DNA from: Ferrimicrobium sp.
GTDB taxonomy: Bacteria; Actinomycetota; Acidimicrobiia; Acidimicrobiales; Acidimicrobiaceae
Direction: 5' to 3'
DNA length: 49,882 nt
Assembly: GCF_027364955.1 (NCBI RefSeq)
Contig: NZ_DAHXOI010000017.1
Coordinates: 1 to 49,882 of the forward strand
The notes under the pieces were generated by a model. That model worked only from the letters and a program-made list of their open reading frames with translations, made no database searches and was not told the origin of the DNA. Positions within the stretch are counted from its first letter, which is position 1; every line of letters starts with the position of its first letter. The position numbers were made by a program, and so were the translations under genes. Shown one piece after another: positions 27,518 to 35,383 of the stretch.

Positions 27518-28909
27518 TTGTCGAGAGGGATCGCGAAGAAGTTTGAAAAGTTGATCCACCTGTTCAAAAGTCTCTATTGAGGTCTGCATCACACTCTGTA
27601 CTTTTTGAACAGCATGGATGACGGTGGTGTGGTCGCGCCCTCCAAACTCTCTACCGATCTCGGGATAGCTCAACTCAGTGAGTTCGCGCATGATGTACAT
27701 GGCGATCTGGCGAGCCATCGCAATAGGTCGCTTGCGTGACTGTCCGAGCAGTTCTGTGGGGGTGGTATTGAAAAAGGTCGCGGTAACGGTGATGATCTCT
27801 CGGGGGTCGCGTGGTTGCAGACGTTGTGAGCTGGTGATGAGATCGGAGAGGACGATTTGGGCGAGATCGAGGGTGACAGGGACCTGATTAAGGCTCGAGT
27901 ACGCGGAGAGGCGAGTAAGAGCCCCCTCGAGTTCTCGAATGTTGTCGGTGATATTGGTGGCGATGAGCTCGATCACGGAGGGGTCGAGGCGGAATCCGGA
28001 GTCTTCAGCCTTACGTTGGAGAATTGCGGATCGCGTCTCAAGGTCAGGCGGTTGGACATCGGTGATGAGCCCCATCGCAAATCGACTGCGTAGACGCTCT
28101 TCGAGGGTGGCGATGGCTTTAGGTGATCGATCAGAGGTGAGGACGATCTGTTTTTGCGCGCCGTACAGGTAGTTGAAGGTGTGGAAGAACTCCTCCTGAA
28201 TAGCCTCTTTGTTCTGAAGGAACTGGATGTCATCGACAAGGAGTACGTCACATTCGCGATAGCGCGCCTTGAAGTCAGAGGTTTTGTTACGTTGAATGGC
28301 ATCGACGAACTCATTAAGGAAGGTCTCCGTGGAGACATATTTCACATACTTATCACGGTAGTTGTGTCGAAGGTAGTTACCAATAGCATGAAGAAGGTGT
28401 GTCTTGCCCAGTCCAGCACCACCATGAATAAAAAGTGGGTTGTAGGAGGCAGCCGGTGTCTCGGCTACCGCAAGGGATGCGGCATGGGCGAATCGGTTGG
28501 AGGATCCGATCACAAAAGCTTCAAAGGTGTAACGGGGGTCAAAAGCGCTCGAGAGGCGAGCCTTAGCGTTTGATTGTCGTACGGGAGCTCGGTTCTGTCC
28601 AAAGAGATCCTCCTCAACGATACCGGGGTCTGTGCGGTCAGCGCGATACGCGAGATTCTCGTTTGCTCGAACCTGGATCTTCACCGGAACGTGATGGCCG
28701 ATCGCCTCTGAGAAGAGGGTTCCGAGGACTTCGCGATACTTGGTCTCAAGCCGCTCCTTGGCCAACGGTGAAGGAGTCGCTAGCACGACCTCCTCAGTCG
28801 TGATCATCACTGGCGTGATGGAGATGAACCACGTCTTCCACGCCGCCTCACCGACGTGGTCACGGAAGCGTTCTGAGATGCTGTTCCATAGATCCTCATG
28901 CTCTGGCAA
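27509..28909 (-). CDS. dnaA: Chromosomal replication initiator DnaA
   Basis: The protein has 466 residues from the TTG at 28909. It comprises domain I (about 1-85), a short linker, an AAA+ domain with Walker A GGAGLGKT (about 163-170) and Walker B LLVDDIQFL, and domain IV with the DnaA signature GGRDHTTVIHAVQKVQS near residue 435. It opens oriC. AGAGGAGG five bases before the TTG supports this start. A TTG at 28942 would place the DnaA box at 28924 inside the reading frame and lacks a good ribosome site. Boxes upstream suggest autoregulation. Confidence 0.97.
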   Translation of the reverse strand: MPEHEDLWNSISERFRDHVGEAAWKTWFISITPVMITTEEVVLATPSPLAKERLETKYREVLGTLFSEAIGHHVPVKIQVRANENLAYRADRTDPGIVEEDLFGQNRAPVRQSNAKARLSSAFDPRYTFEAFVIGSSNRFAHAASLAVAETPAASYNPLFIHGGAGLGKTHLLHAIGNYLRHNYRDKYVKYVSTETFLNEFVDAIQRNKTSDFKARYRECDVLLVDDIQFLQNKEAIQEEFFHTFNYLYGAQKQIVLTSDRSPKAIATLEERLRSRFAMGLITDVQPPDLETRSAILQRKAEDSGFRLDPSVIELIATNITDNIRELEGALTRLSAYSSLNQVPVTLDLAQIVLSDLITSSQRLQPRDPREIITVTATFFNTTPTELLGQSRKRPIAMARQIAMYIMRELTELSYPEIGREFGGRDHTTVIHAVQKVQSVMQTSIETFEQVDQLFKLLRDPSRQRG

Positions 28910-28923
28910 GAGGCCCTCCTCTC

Positions 28924-28967
28924 TTATCCACAGAGTTGTCAACCTGTGGATATGAACCTGTGGAAAA
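28924..28967. promoter_or_regulatory. DnaA boxes upstream of dnaA
   Basis: A perfect box TTATCCACA lies at 28924-28932, with two inverted, weaker copies at 28945-28953 (TGTGGATAT) and 28959-28967 (TGTGGAAAA). They sit in the dnaA leader, 15-58 bp before its start, between dnaA and divergent rpmH, and are suited to autorepression of dnaA or to a second origin sub-region, as in bipartite origins. Confidence 0.75.
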
Positions 28968-29150
28968 CTGTTGCTGTCCAGAGTAACGCACCATCATAGA
29001 TGAGTTTTGCAGGGCTGTTGAGCACTTCGCGGTATTTCATTGCTCACGATAGCCAGTAAGAAGCCTCTATCACCACTGTGTTGGGTGAGAGCAGCTATGC
29101 TGTACGGGTTGAGTACCCGTCCGGAGTAGGACGGCGGTAAGGGAGTTAGT

Positions 29151-29285
29151 GTGAAGAGGACATTTCAGCCGAATAATCGTCGGCGATCACGAAAGCATGG
29201 TTTCCGTCACCGAATGGCGACGAGAGCTGGTCGAGCCATCATCAAGGCCCGTCGTGTTAAGGGAAGAGCGCGTCTCTCCGCATAG
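29151..29285 (+). CDS. rpmH: 50S ribosomal protein L34
   Basis: This 44-residue, very basic protein ([21 protein letters not shown]..) is the normal L34. It starts with GTG at 29151, five bases after AAGGGAG. It begins the rightward operon rpmH-rnpA-yidD-yidC-jag-rsmG. A stem of ACGGGT/ACCCGT (about 29104-29120) lies in the leader and TATGCT at 29096-29101 is a possible -10 element. Confidence 0.97.
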   Translation: MKRTFQPNNRRRSRKHGFRHRMATRAGRAIIKARRVKGRARLSA

Positions 29286-29288
29286 TGG

Positions 29289-29663
29289 GTGGTTGAACTC
29301 GAGTCATTGCGGACCCGCGCAGAGTTCGATAGCGTCTTTGCCCAGGGCAAGAGGTGGCGCGGTCGTTATATCAATGTGGTCTTCCTTGTCGACACTTGCA
29401 TCGACACTGACCGAAATGTCCTAGGAACTCCTCGGCTGGGTATAGCGGTGGCGCGTCGCTTTGGCAATGCGGTGGAACGGAATCGGTTCCGTCGCAGGGT
29501 TCGAGAGGTGCTGAGGACGTTAGATTTTCCAGCGGGAAGCTACTTCGTCAGTCCGCGCTTGCCCTGTGATGCTGTGTCGTTTGCAGGTTTGAGAGACGAC
29601 TTCACTAGGCTGTGTGTCGAAGGACTCGGCTGCCGTACGAAGAAGGTGACGCATGAGCGCTAA
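29289..29663 (+). CDS. rnpA: Ribonuclease P protein component
   Basis: The 124-residue basic protein contains the RNP motif [17 protein letters not shown] (about 57-73), the RNA-binding signature of the RNase P protein subunit. It matures the 5' ends of tRNAs with the RNA component, which is not in this window. The GTG start follows the rpmH stop by three bases. Its end overlaps the yidD start by 11 bp. Confidence 0.95.
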   Translation: MVELESLRTRAEFDSVFAQGKRWRGRYINVVFLVDTCIDTDRNVLGTPRLGIAVARRFGNAVERNRFRRRVREVLRTLDFPAGSYFVSPRLPCDAVSFAGLRDDFTRLCVEGLGCRTKKVTHER

Positions 29664-29937
29664 GAAGCTCTCACCCCTACAGGTCCTCATGGTGAAGGTA
29701 ATCGATGGGTATCAGTTTGTTCGACGTGGTCGTCCATCCCCTTGCCGCTACCTACCAAGTTGTTCCGAGTATACCAAAGAAGCGATCCAAGAATATGGCG
29801 GTCTACGAGGGGTGTGGCTCGGTGTTCGCAGAGTCGCTCGATGTAATCCGTTTGGGTCAAGTGGCTATGACCCTGTTCCTCCAAAGACGCATGGCGCAAA
29901 ACATGGGAGAAAGTTGAATCATGAACATACTCGGTGA
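29653..29937 (+). CDS. yidD: YidD-family membrane protein insertion efficiency factor
   Basis: The 94-residue protein has the conserved YidD block [17 protein letters not shown] (about 29-45) and [14 protein letters not shown] (about 63-76), with an N-terminal amphipathic helix. It assists YidC-dependent membrane insertion. The tail carries His/Lys-rich residues. It overlaps rnpA by 11 bp and yidC by 17 bp. Confidence 0.96.
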   Translation: MSAKKLSPLQVLMVKVIDGYQFVRRGRPSPCRYLPSCSEYTKEAIQEYGGLRGVWLGVRRVARCNPFGSSGYDPVPPKTHGAKHGRKLNHEHTR

Positions 29938-30916
29938 TATTCTACGCCCGATCTTTGACCTGCTCGCAGGCATTATCACATTCTGGTATGCACTGATACC
30001 GAGCTATGGCATCGCGATATCACTCCTAACGATCACGGTTATGGTGGCCATCTCGCCGTTGACCATCAAGAGTACGAAATCGATGCTACAGATGCAAGCG
30101 ATTCAGCCAAAAATCAAAGAGCTACAGAAGCAGTTCAAGGGTGATCGCCAAGGTCTGGCCGAGGCCCAGCAAGCTCTTTTTAAGGAAAACAAAGTCTCCC
30201 CTGCCGGTGGCTGTTTGCCGATGTTGCTCCAGTTCCCGTTGCTGATCGTGATGTATGATGTCATCAGAGGCCTGACCAACACCGTCAAGACCGCTCATGG
30301 GATCGTCGCCTCGCCGAAGTACATTATTCATTCCAGCTTGCTTTACAAACACTTGGTGATTAACCATGGCGTGATGAAGTTCTTGGGACTGAACCTTACG
30401 CTGACGGCGTTGCATCTGCATCTGGGGTTTCTCGACTCCTTGCCGTATTATCTCTTGGTCATTATCTCTGTCGGTCTGCAGTACCTGCAGATAAAACAGA
30501 TTACCGGCAAGAACCCCGCCGCCGCAGCAGCGAATCCGATGGCATCGAAGACCCAGCAAATATCGACATTGGTGTTTGGATTTATCTACCTAGACATCCC
30601 AGCCGGTGTTGTTGTGTACTTCCTCGTCTCTGGTATTTTCCGCGTCGTGCAGCAAGAGTTGATGTGGCGACACGATCCCACCCTCCGAGCGCATTCAGTG
30701 GAGGCCCGCAGGAAGGCATCCGAGGGAAAGCAAAATCAAGTGATCGAAGCGAGGGAGGTCGTTCGCAGACCGTCGCCGCAACGCAACATTCTGCGGAGAT
30801 TACTGCCTGGAGCTACCCCGGCGCTATCAACGGATAGCAACGCGAGCCCAATCGATCCACCAAAGCCGCGAGCGCCTCGGGATAATCGTTCCAATAAGAA
30901 GAAAAAGCGTCGCTAG
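29921..30916 (+). CDS. yidC: Membrane protein insertase YidC/Oxa1
   Basis: The 331-residue insertase has about five helices. The YidC core begins with [20 protein letters not shown], followed by the cytoplasmic coiled loop ([19 protein letters not shown]) and [23 protein letters not shown]. The C-terminal part (from about 255) is long, basic and hydrophilic ([13 protein letters not shown]), suited to binding ribosomes. It folds membrane proteins with the SecYEG translocon. Confidence 0.95.
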   Translation: MNILGDILRPIFDLLAGIITFWYALIPSYGIAISLLTITVMVAISPLTIKSTKSMLQMQAIQPKIKELQKQFKGDRQGLAEAQQALFKENKVSPAGGCLPMLLQFPLLIVMYDVIRGLTNTVKTAHGIVASPKYIIHSSLLYKHLVINHGVMKFLGLNLTLTALHLHLGFLDSLPYYLLVIISVGLQYLQIKQITGKNPAAAAANPMASKTQQISTLVFGFIYLDIPAGVVVYFLVSGIFRVVQQELMWRHDPTLRAHSVEARRKASEGKQNQVIEAREVVRRPSPQRNILRRLLPGATPALSTDSNASPIDPPKPRAPRDNRSNKKKKRR

Positions 30917-30982
30917 TCTATCTTCTAGCTGATGGGGCTGTGATGGCCAAAAAAATAGAGAGACAAGGAGCTAACTGCTGCA

Positions 30983-31882
30983 ATGGAGTGGATTGAAACC
31001 ACTGGTAAGGATCTCGATGAGGCGAAGGAACTCGCCCTCGAGCACTTAGGTGTCGAGGAGAGTGAAATAGAGTTTGAGGTCCTGGATGAAGGACGCTCTA
31101 GTTTTCTAGGGTTTGGCAGGAAGTCAGCGCGTATTCGAGCCCGACTCCGCCCGTCGTTCCCCAATCCAAAACGTGAGCGCAAGCCGAGGAAACCAAGGCA
31201 ACAAAGTGCAGGTACCGCCTCGTCACCATCGCCTGTATCAAACAGCGAGGCTTCGAGCGATAGAATCGAAAAGCCCAGGGCTGAGAGGCCACGAACCGAG
31301 AGACCAAAGGAGTCAAAGAAAGTGGAGTCAGAGGAGAATGCCGCACCGCGAGCTGAGCGTGAGGAAGTCAGTCGGGTCGAACTCGCCAACGCAGCTCAGG
31401 AATTTCTTGCCGGGCTCATGCATGAGTTCGGGCTTTCCGGTGAGGTGACGGTAACGCATCTCGATGAAGAGTCCATGGAGCTTGAGATCAATGGGGAAGG
31501 GCTCGGTTCGCTTGTTGGCCCACGAGGCAGTGTATTGACCGCTGTGCAAGAGGTGACGCGGTCGGTGGTACAGACACGGGCTGGCGAGGGTGCTGGCCGT
31601 GTCGGCGTGGATATCGCTGGTTATCGCCAGAAACGGCGCGAGGCTCTCGAAAAGTTTGCACGAGATCAGGCTGCGAAAGTTCGTGAGACCGGTGAAGAGT
31701 TGGTCTTTGAAGAGATGTCCGCACCGGATCGCAAGATTATTCATGACACGGTTGCGGAAATCGCGGAGGTCGCTACCCGTTCTGAGGGTGACGAGCCGCA
31801 TCGCTACGTCGTGATGTATCGCGAGGGGTCAACGAGTCAGGAATCTGATGATGATGGAGCGACTGCAAGAGTCGATTCGTAA
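30983..31882 (+). CDS. jag: Jag/SpoIIIJ-associated RNA-binding protein (Jag_N, KH, R3H)
   Basis: The 299-residue protein begins with a Jag_N domain (about 1-55; EVLDEGRSSFLGFGRKSARI). A charged Lys/Glu/Arg linker follows (about 60-135). The KH domain (about 150-215) has LVGPRGSVLTAVQEVTRSVV and the R3H domain (about 225-290) has RKIIHDTVAE and SEGDEPHRYVVMY. Jag (KhpB) binds RNA and affects cell elongation and division in other bacteria. Its end overlaps rsmG by 35 bp. Confidence 0.95.
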   Translation: MEWIETTGKDLDEAKELALEHLGVEESEIEFEVLDEGRSSFLGFGRKSARIRARLRPSFPNPKRERKPRKPRQQSAGTASSPSPVSNSEASSDRIEKPRAERPRTERPKESKKVESEENAAPRAEREEVSRVELANAAQEFLAGLMHEFGLSGEVTVTHLDEESMELEINGEGLGSLVGPRGSVLTAVQEVTRSVVQTRAGEGAGRVGVDIAGYRQKRREALEKFARDQAAKVRETGEELVFEEMSAPDRKIIHDTVAEIAEVATRSEGDEPHRYVVMYREGSTSQESDDDGATARVDS

Positions 31883-32465
31883 GGCCCAGGCCTGGGGTTT
31901 TGTTGGTGGAGATATCGATCTCCACCTCGACCACTCCCACGCTTTTGCCGAAGTGCTTCAGAGCTTGGGGTTTGCGCAAGAGTCAGGAGTTGATCTTGGT
32001 AGCGGCGGTGGACTACCGAGTCTGATCCTGCTCTCCGAGCTTCCATCCATCAATTTGACGCTGGTAGAAGTGATGATCAAGAGAGCGAGCTTTCTAGAGG
32101 CTGCCATCGATGAAGCGGGCCTCGCAGCACGGGCCCGCGTCATCGTACGACGGGCGGAGGAGCTGGCGCACGATTCCGAGCATCGCGAGCGGTATTCATT
32201 CGTGACCGCGCGCAGTTTTGCCAGCCCAGCGATTACCGCTGAAGTCGCTGCTGGTTTCTTGAGGCCTGGTGGTAAGGTTATCGTCTCTGAACCACCGGAA
32301 TCAACGGGCGGGCGATGGCCATCAGACGGGCTTGGTCTCCTAGGGTTGAGCCTATCCCAGGTCTATCAGGGCCGTTATAGTTTTGCGGTACTCTCCAAAA
32401 GCCAAGCGTGCGATCGCCGTTATCCGCGACGAGCGGGTAAGGCCTGGAAGCAGCCGTTGTTTTAA
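31848..32465 (+). CDS. rsmG: 16S rRNA m7G527 methyltransferase RsmG
   Basis: The 205-residue SAM-dependent enzyme has VDLGSGGGLPSLIL (about 48-61) as motif I and the C-terminal YPRRAGKAWKQPLF typical of GidB/RsmG. It methylates G527 of 16S rRNA; loss gives streptomycin tolerance in other bacteria. The start lies in an ATGATGATG run (31848, 31851, 31854), so the exact codon is uncertain. The 35-bp overlap with jag shows tight coupling. Confidence 0.94.
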   Translation: MMMERLQESIRKAQAWGFVGGDIDLHLDHSHAFAEVLQSLGFAQESGVDLGSGGGLPSLILLSELPSINLTLVEVMIKRASFLEAAIDEAGLAARARVIVRRAEELAHDSEHRERYSFVTARSFASPAITAEVAAGFLRPGGKVIVSEPPESTGGRWPSDGLGLLGLSLSQVYQGRYSFAVLSKSQACDRRYPRRAGKAWKQPLF

Positions 32466-33518
32466 TGCTGATGCGGAGAGAGGTTTCACTCCCCTACTGC
32501 CCCACCCTGAGAGATCGCTAGTACCTGCATCTCGGGTTGTTTGTCTCTGTCGGTCGCAGATGCTTCGCGGTTGAGAGCGCATGGATATTCGCAGTTGTGC
32601 TGCCTGGTCGTCCCTCAGGTCAGCCAGGCACCAAGGGGACTGAGCTGGGCGTGTGGTAGATGGTACTGGTGGATGACGAGGTTGGTCCTCGTTGATCCCT
32701 AGTGCTCTGCCTGCTCCACCTGCTCTGCCAGTCGGGAGCTGCATTCGCCTCCTCGGCAAGACTACTATCCTCGCAGACAGGCCGTCAACGCGTTCGCGCT
32801 AAGGGAGGATATCTTGGGATGCGCAGCGGGAGCATGCCCAAAGGTGATGTGCAGGCGCGCTTTCGATTGAGGGGCGTGCTTGCAAAGGCGGGTGTGGGAC
32901 CCTTGTCTGGTGCGGCCGCGCGGTTCCACCATGCAAGTTTTGTGCCTTGCAGATGGTGGGTTCGATGTGAACGCTCTCGTGATCGGAGGGGTATGAGCTA
33001 TGAGCAGCATTGGGACTGTTCCAGAGGATGGCGGCGGGTTGCTTGTCGGTGATGGCGCAACTGCTCTGGACAATGACGACATAGGGAATTCGGATTCGCT
33101 CATACGCCGCCACGATGGTGGGTCGGGAGTCAGAATTGGTCGTAACGGCTCTACCGCAGAGAGGGTTCTCGGTGCACACCTCCTGCAGTAATGGCAGCGC
33201 ACCCCCTGCTGTGGGTGCCTGGAGGGTCGAGTTCTCATCTGGGTGCGCAATGAGGCGATGGGGTCGCTGTCGAGGTAGATAGATAATTACGCATGGGGTA
33301 AACGGGAGTGGCATTAGCCGAAGACACCAGAAGCGTGAGGTTGATCGCGTCGTGATGGAAACTCCGAGACGACAGGCGTGATCCACGCGTGGGGAGGTTC
33401 AGTAATAGTGATAAAGGTATTGCCACCAAACCAGGGAGTGTATCCAGTCCTATGTTTCTAGAGAGGGGTCGTCGAGTACTCGAGGTGCTAGGGTAGGTCA
33501 AAGGATTCTTTTTGGTCG
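32466..33518. other. Gene-poor 1.05-kb interval between rsmG and the parS sites
   Basis: No frame here shows protein-family motifs. The longest leftward frame (32799-33386) has an unnatural composition (many His, Cys, Pro and Thr). A stem TGCCTGG/CCAGGCA near 32602-32631 may end the rsmG transcript, but it lacks a T-run. The stretch could hold an untranslated RNA or decayed DNA, but nothing specific is identifiable. It ends at the two parS sites. Confidence 0.4.
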
Positions 33519-33532
33519 GTTCCACGTGGAAC
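33519..33532. promoter_or_regulatory. parS site 1 (variant palindrome)
   Basis: GTTCCACGTGGAAC is a perfect 14-bp palindrome that differs from the standard parS core GTTTCACGTGAAAC only by a symmetric T-to-C/A-to-G change in each arm. It lies 92 bp upstream of parA. Streptomyces parS sites carry a similar GGAAC half. It should bind the ParB encoded at 34384. Confidence 0.8.
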
Positions 33533-33569
33533 AGGTAGGGGAGGCACGCTTGGCGAAAGTTAGTGGTGG

Positions 33570-33583
33570 GTTTCACGTGAAAC
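33570..33583. promoter_or_regulatory. parS site 2 (canonical palindrome)
   Basis: GTTTCACGTGAAAC is a perfect match to the canonical ParB binding core, 51 bp (centre to centre) from site 1 and 41 bp upstream of the parA start. Two adjacent parS sites mark the partition nucleation point about 6 kb from oriC. Confidence 0.93.
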
Positions 33584-33623
33584 GAACCGGACGGCGTGGT
33601 GATAGAGTGAGGGAGATTGCATC

Positions 33624-34391
33624 GTGAGCGAGGGAGCAAGAGTCATTGCGCTGGCGAACCAAAAGGGAGGGGTCGGCAAGACGACGACAGCGGTGAATCT
33701 CTCAGCTGCGCTCGCAGAGCTTGGCCATCGGGTGCTCGTTCTCGACCTCGATCCACAAGGTAACGCGACCACTGGATTGGGCGTCAGCCCCAGGGAGCTC
33801 GAATACTCTGTCTACGATGTGCTGATGAAGGACGAGCCGATGGAGAATGTGGTAGAGGCCACGATGGTGGCAAATCTCTTCCTTTGCCCGGCCACCATCG
33901 ATCTAGCCGGCGCGGAGATAGAGCTGGTATCAGCGTTCTCTCGCGAGCTGCGGCTTCGTCGGGCACTCGATGCGGTACGTGAAGACTTTGATTATGTAGT
34001 GATTGACTGTCCCCCATCGTTGGGCTTGCTCACCATCAATGCGCTGTCAGCGGCAGATACAGTGATGGTCCCCATTCAGTGTGAATACTACGCACTCGAG
34101 GGGCTTTCGCAACTCTTTCGCAACGTGGGATTGATCCAGGCCTCACTCAATCCTTCCCTCACGATTGATTATGTGGTAATGACGATGTACGATGCGCGCA
34201 CGAATCTCGCTGAACAAGTGGTACGAGAGGTGCGCGAATACTGTGGTGATAAGGTCTGTAGCACGATCATTCCACGGACTGTTCGTCTCTCTGAGGCGCC
34301 ATCCTTTGGTAAGCCGATCACGGTATTCGATCCTGGTTCTCGAGGGGCTATCGCCTACCGACATCTAGCGAAGGAAGTAACCAATGGCTAG
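33624..34391 (+). CDS. parA: Chromosome-partitioning ATPase ParA (Soj)
   Basis: The 255-residue Walker-type ATPase has the deviant Walker A KGGVGKTT (14-21), DLDPQGNATTGLG and DYVVIDCPPSLGLL. It forms ATP-dependent gradients on the nucleoid that segregate origin regions. The GTG start follows GGGAG by seven bases. The two parS sites lie upstream and parB overlaps its end by eight bases. Confidence 0.97.
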   Translation: MSEGARVIALANQKGGVGKTTTAVNLSAALAELGHRVLVLDLDPQGNATTGLGVSPRELEYSVYDVLMKDEPMENVVEATMVANLFLCPATIDLAGAEIELVSAFSRELRLRRALDAVREDFDYVVIDCPPSLGLLTINALSAADTVMVPIQCEYYALEGLSQLFRNVGLIQASLNPSLTIDYVVMTMYDARTNLAEQVVREVREYCGDKVCSTIIPRTVRLSEAPSFGKPITVFDPGSRGAIAYRHLAKEVTNG

Positions 34392-35292
34392 GCAGTCAGG
34401 GTTGGGTAAAGGGCTTGGAGCGCTGATTCCGGTACCAAGCGACCGATTTGCCGAGGGATTGCAAGAGATTCCTATCGGAATGGTTCGCCCCAATCGTTTT
34501 CAGCCGCGCAAAGTATTCTCAGATGAGGGGTTGGCGGCACTTGCGCTCTCGATTGCGGAGTTAGGAGTGCTGCAACCGATTCTTGTGCGAAGGCACGACG
34601 ATGGGTTTGAATTGGTAGCGGGAGAGCGCCGCTGGCAGGCAGCCCAACGGGCGGGGTTGACGACGATTCCTGCGGTGATCCAGGATCGGGATGATCTTTC
34701 GTCGCTCCAAGCGGCGGTGGTGGAGAATTTACATCGTGAGGATCTGAACGCCCTGGAGGAGGCTGCTGCATATCGACAGTTGATCGATGACTTCGGTCTC
34801 ACCCATGAGGTAGTTGCCCAGCGTGTGGGTAAGAGTAGGTCTGCGGTCTCGAACGCCCTGCGTCTTTTGCAACTCCCAGCTAGTGTACAACGCCGTCTGG
34901 TCGACGGTTCCCTTTCGGCAGGCCATGCGCGGGCACTGCTCGGTTCGCCAGATCGCAAGCTCCAGGAGCAGTTGGCAGATACCATTGTCGATGGTGCGCT
35001 TAGTGTTCGGGAAGCTGAGGAGCTTGTCCGACGCAGCACTGGCGAAGATCAGCCAGCTACGAGACCTAGCGTCGTCCAAGGGACCTCTCGCACGGATGGA
35101 GGTAAGCCAGCGGCCAGTGTTCGCCCTGCGGTGGTGGTAGAGGTAGAACGATTGCTTTCTGAGACGTTATTGACTTCGGTGGTGATTGAAGCCAAGAAGG
35201 CGGGCTCAGGGGTGGTGAAGATCGAGTTTGCTGATTTGGCCGATCTGCACCGGATTGCTTCCGCGATCGTGGACCCTGGGTTTGAGTCTTAA
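34384..35292 (+). CDS. parB: Chromosome-partitioning protein ParB (Spo0J)
   Basis: The 302-residue protein shows the N-terminal arginine-patch and CTPase region (FVRR-like GERRWQAAQRAGL around residue 80), a helix-turn-helix (THEVVAQRVGKSRSAVSNALRLLQLP, about 140-165) and a C-terminal dimerisation part. It binds parS, loads onto DNA as a CTP-dependent clamp and recruits ParA. Its own parS sites are 800 bp upstream. Confidence 0.96.
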   Translation: MARQSGLGKGLGALIPVPSDRFAEGLQEIPIGMVRPNRFQPRKVFSDEGLAALALSIAELGVLQPILVRRHDDGFELVAGERRWQAAQRAGLTTIPAVIQDRDDLSSLQAAVVENLHREDLNALEEAAAYRQLIDDFGLTHEVVAQRVGKSRSAVSNALRLLQLPASVQRRLVDGSLSAGHARALLGSPDRKLQEQLADTIVDGALSVREAEELVRRSTGEDQPATRPSVVQGTSRTDGGKPAASVRPAVVVEVERLLSETLLTSVVIEAKKAGSGVVKIEFADLADLHRIASAIVDPGFES

Positions 35293-35323
35293 TTGAGGGT
35301 TTGATCGAGGTTCAAGATGAGGG

Positions 35324-35355
35324 TTGTACACAGCTGTGCATAAGGTTGTGGATGA
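35324..35355. promoter_or_regulatory. Cluster of three DnaA-box-like sites downstream of parB
   Basis: TGTGCATAA at 35335-35343 is a perfect (reverse) box. TTGTACACA at 35324-35332 and TGTGGATGA at 35347-35355 each differ at one position. They fill the gap between the parB stop and the convergent cca gene, about 8 kb from oriC. Confidence 0.6.
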
Positions 35356-35383
35356 AGCACCCTTTGTCTGTGTGTAACCTGAG

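Noticed and set aside
28910-28942. TTG at 28942 as the dnaA start
   Set aside because: The extra residues do not look like DnaA domain I, the DnaA box at 28924 would lie within the coding sequence, and the TTG at 28909 has a far better ribosome site.
29040-29150. RNase P RNA or other structural RNA upstream of rpmH
   Set aside because: Only one short stem (about 29104-29120) is visible and the gap is too small for RNase P RNA.
32799-33386. 195-codon leftward frame as a gene
   Set aside because: Composition is rich in His, Cys, Pro and Thr with no motif or ribosome site; it looks like a chance open frame in G+C-rich DNA.
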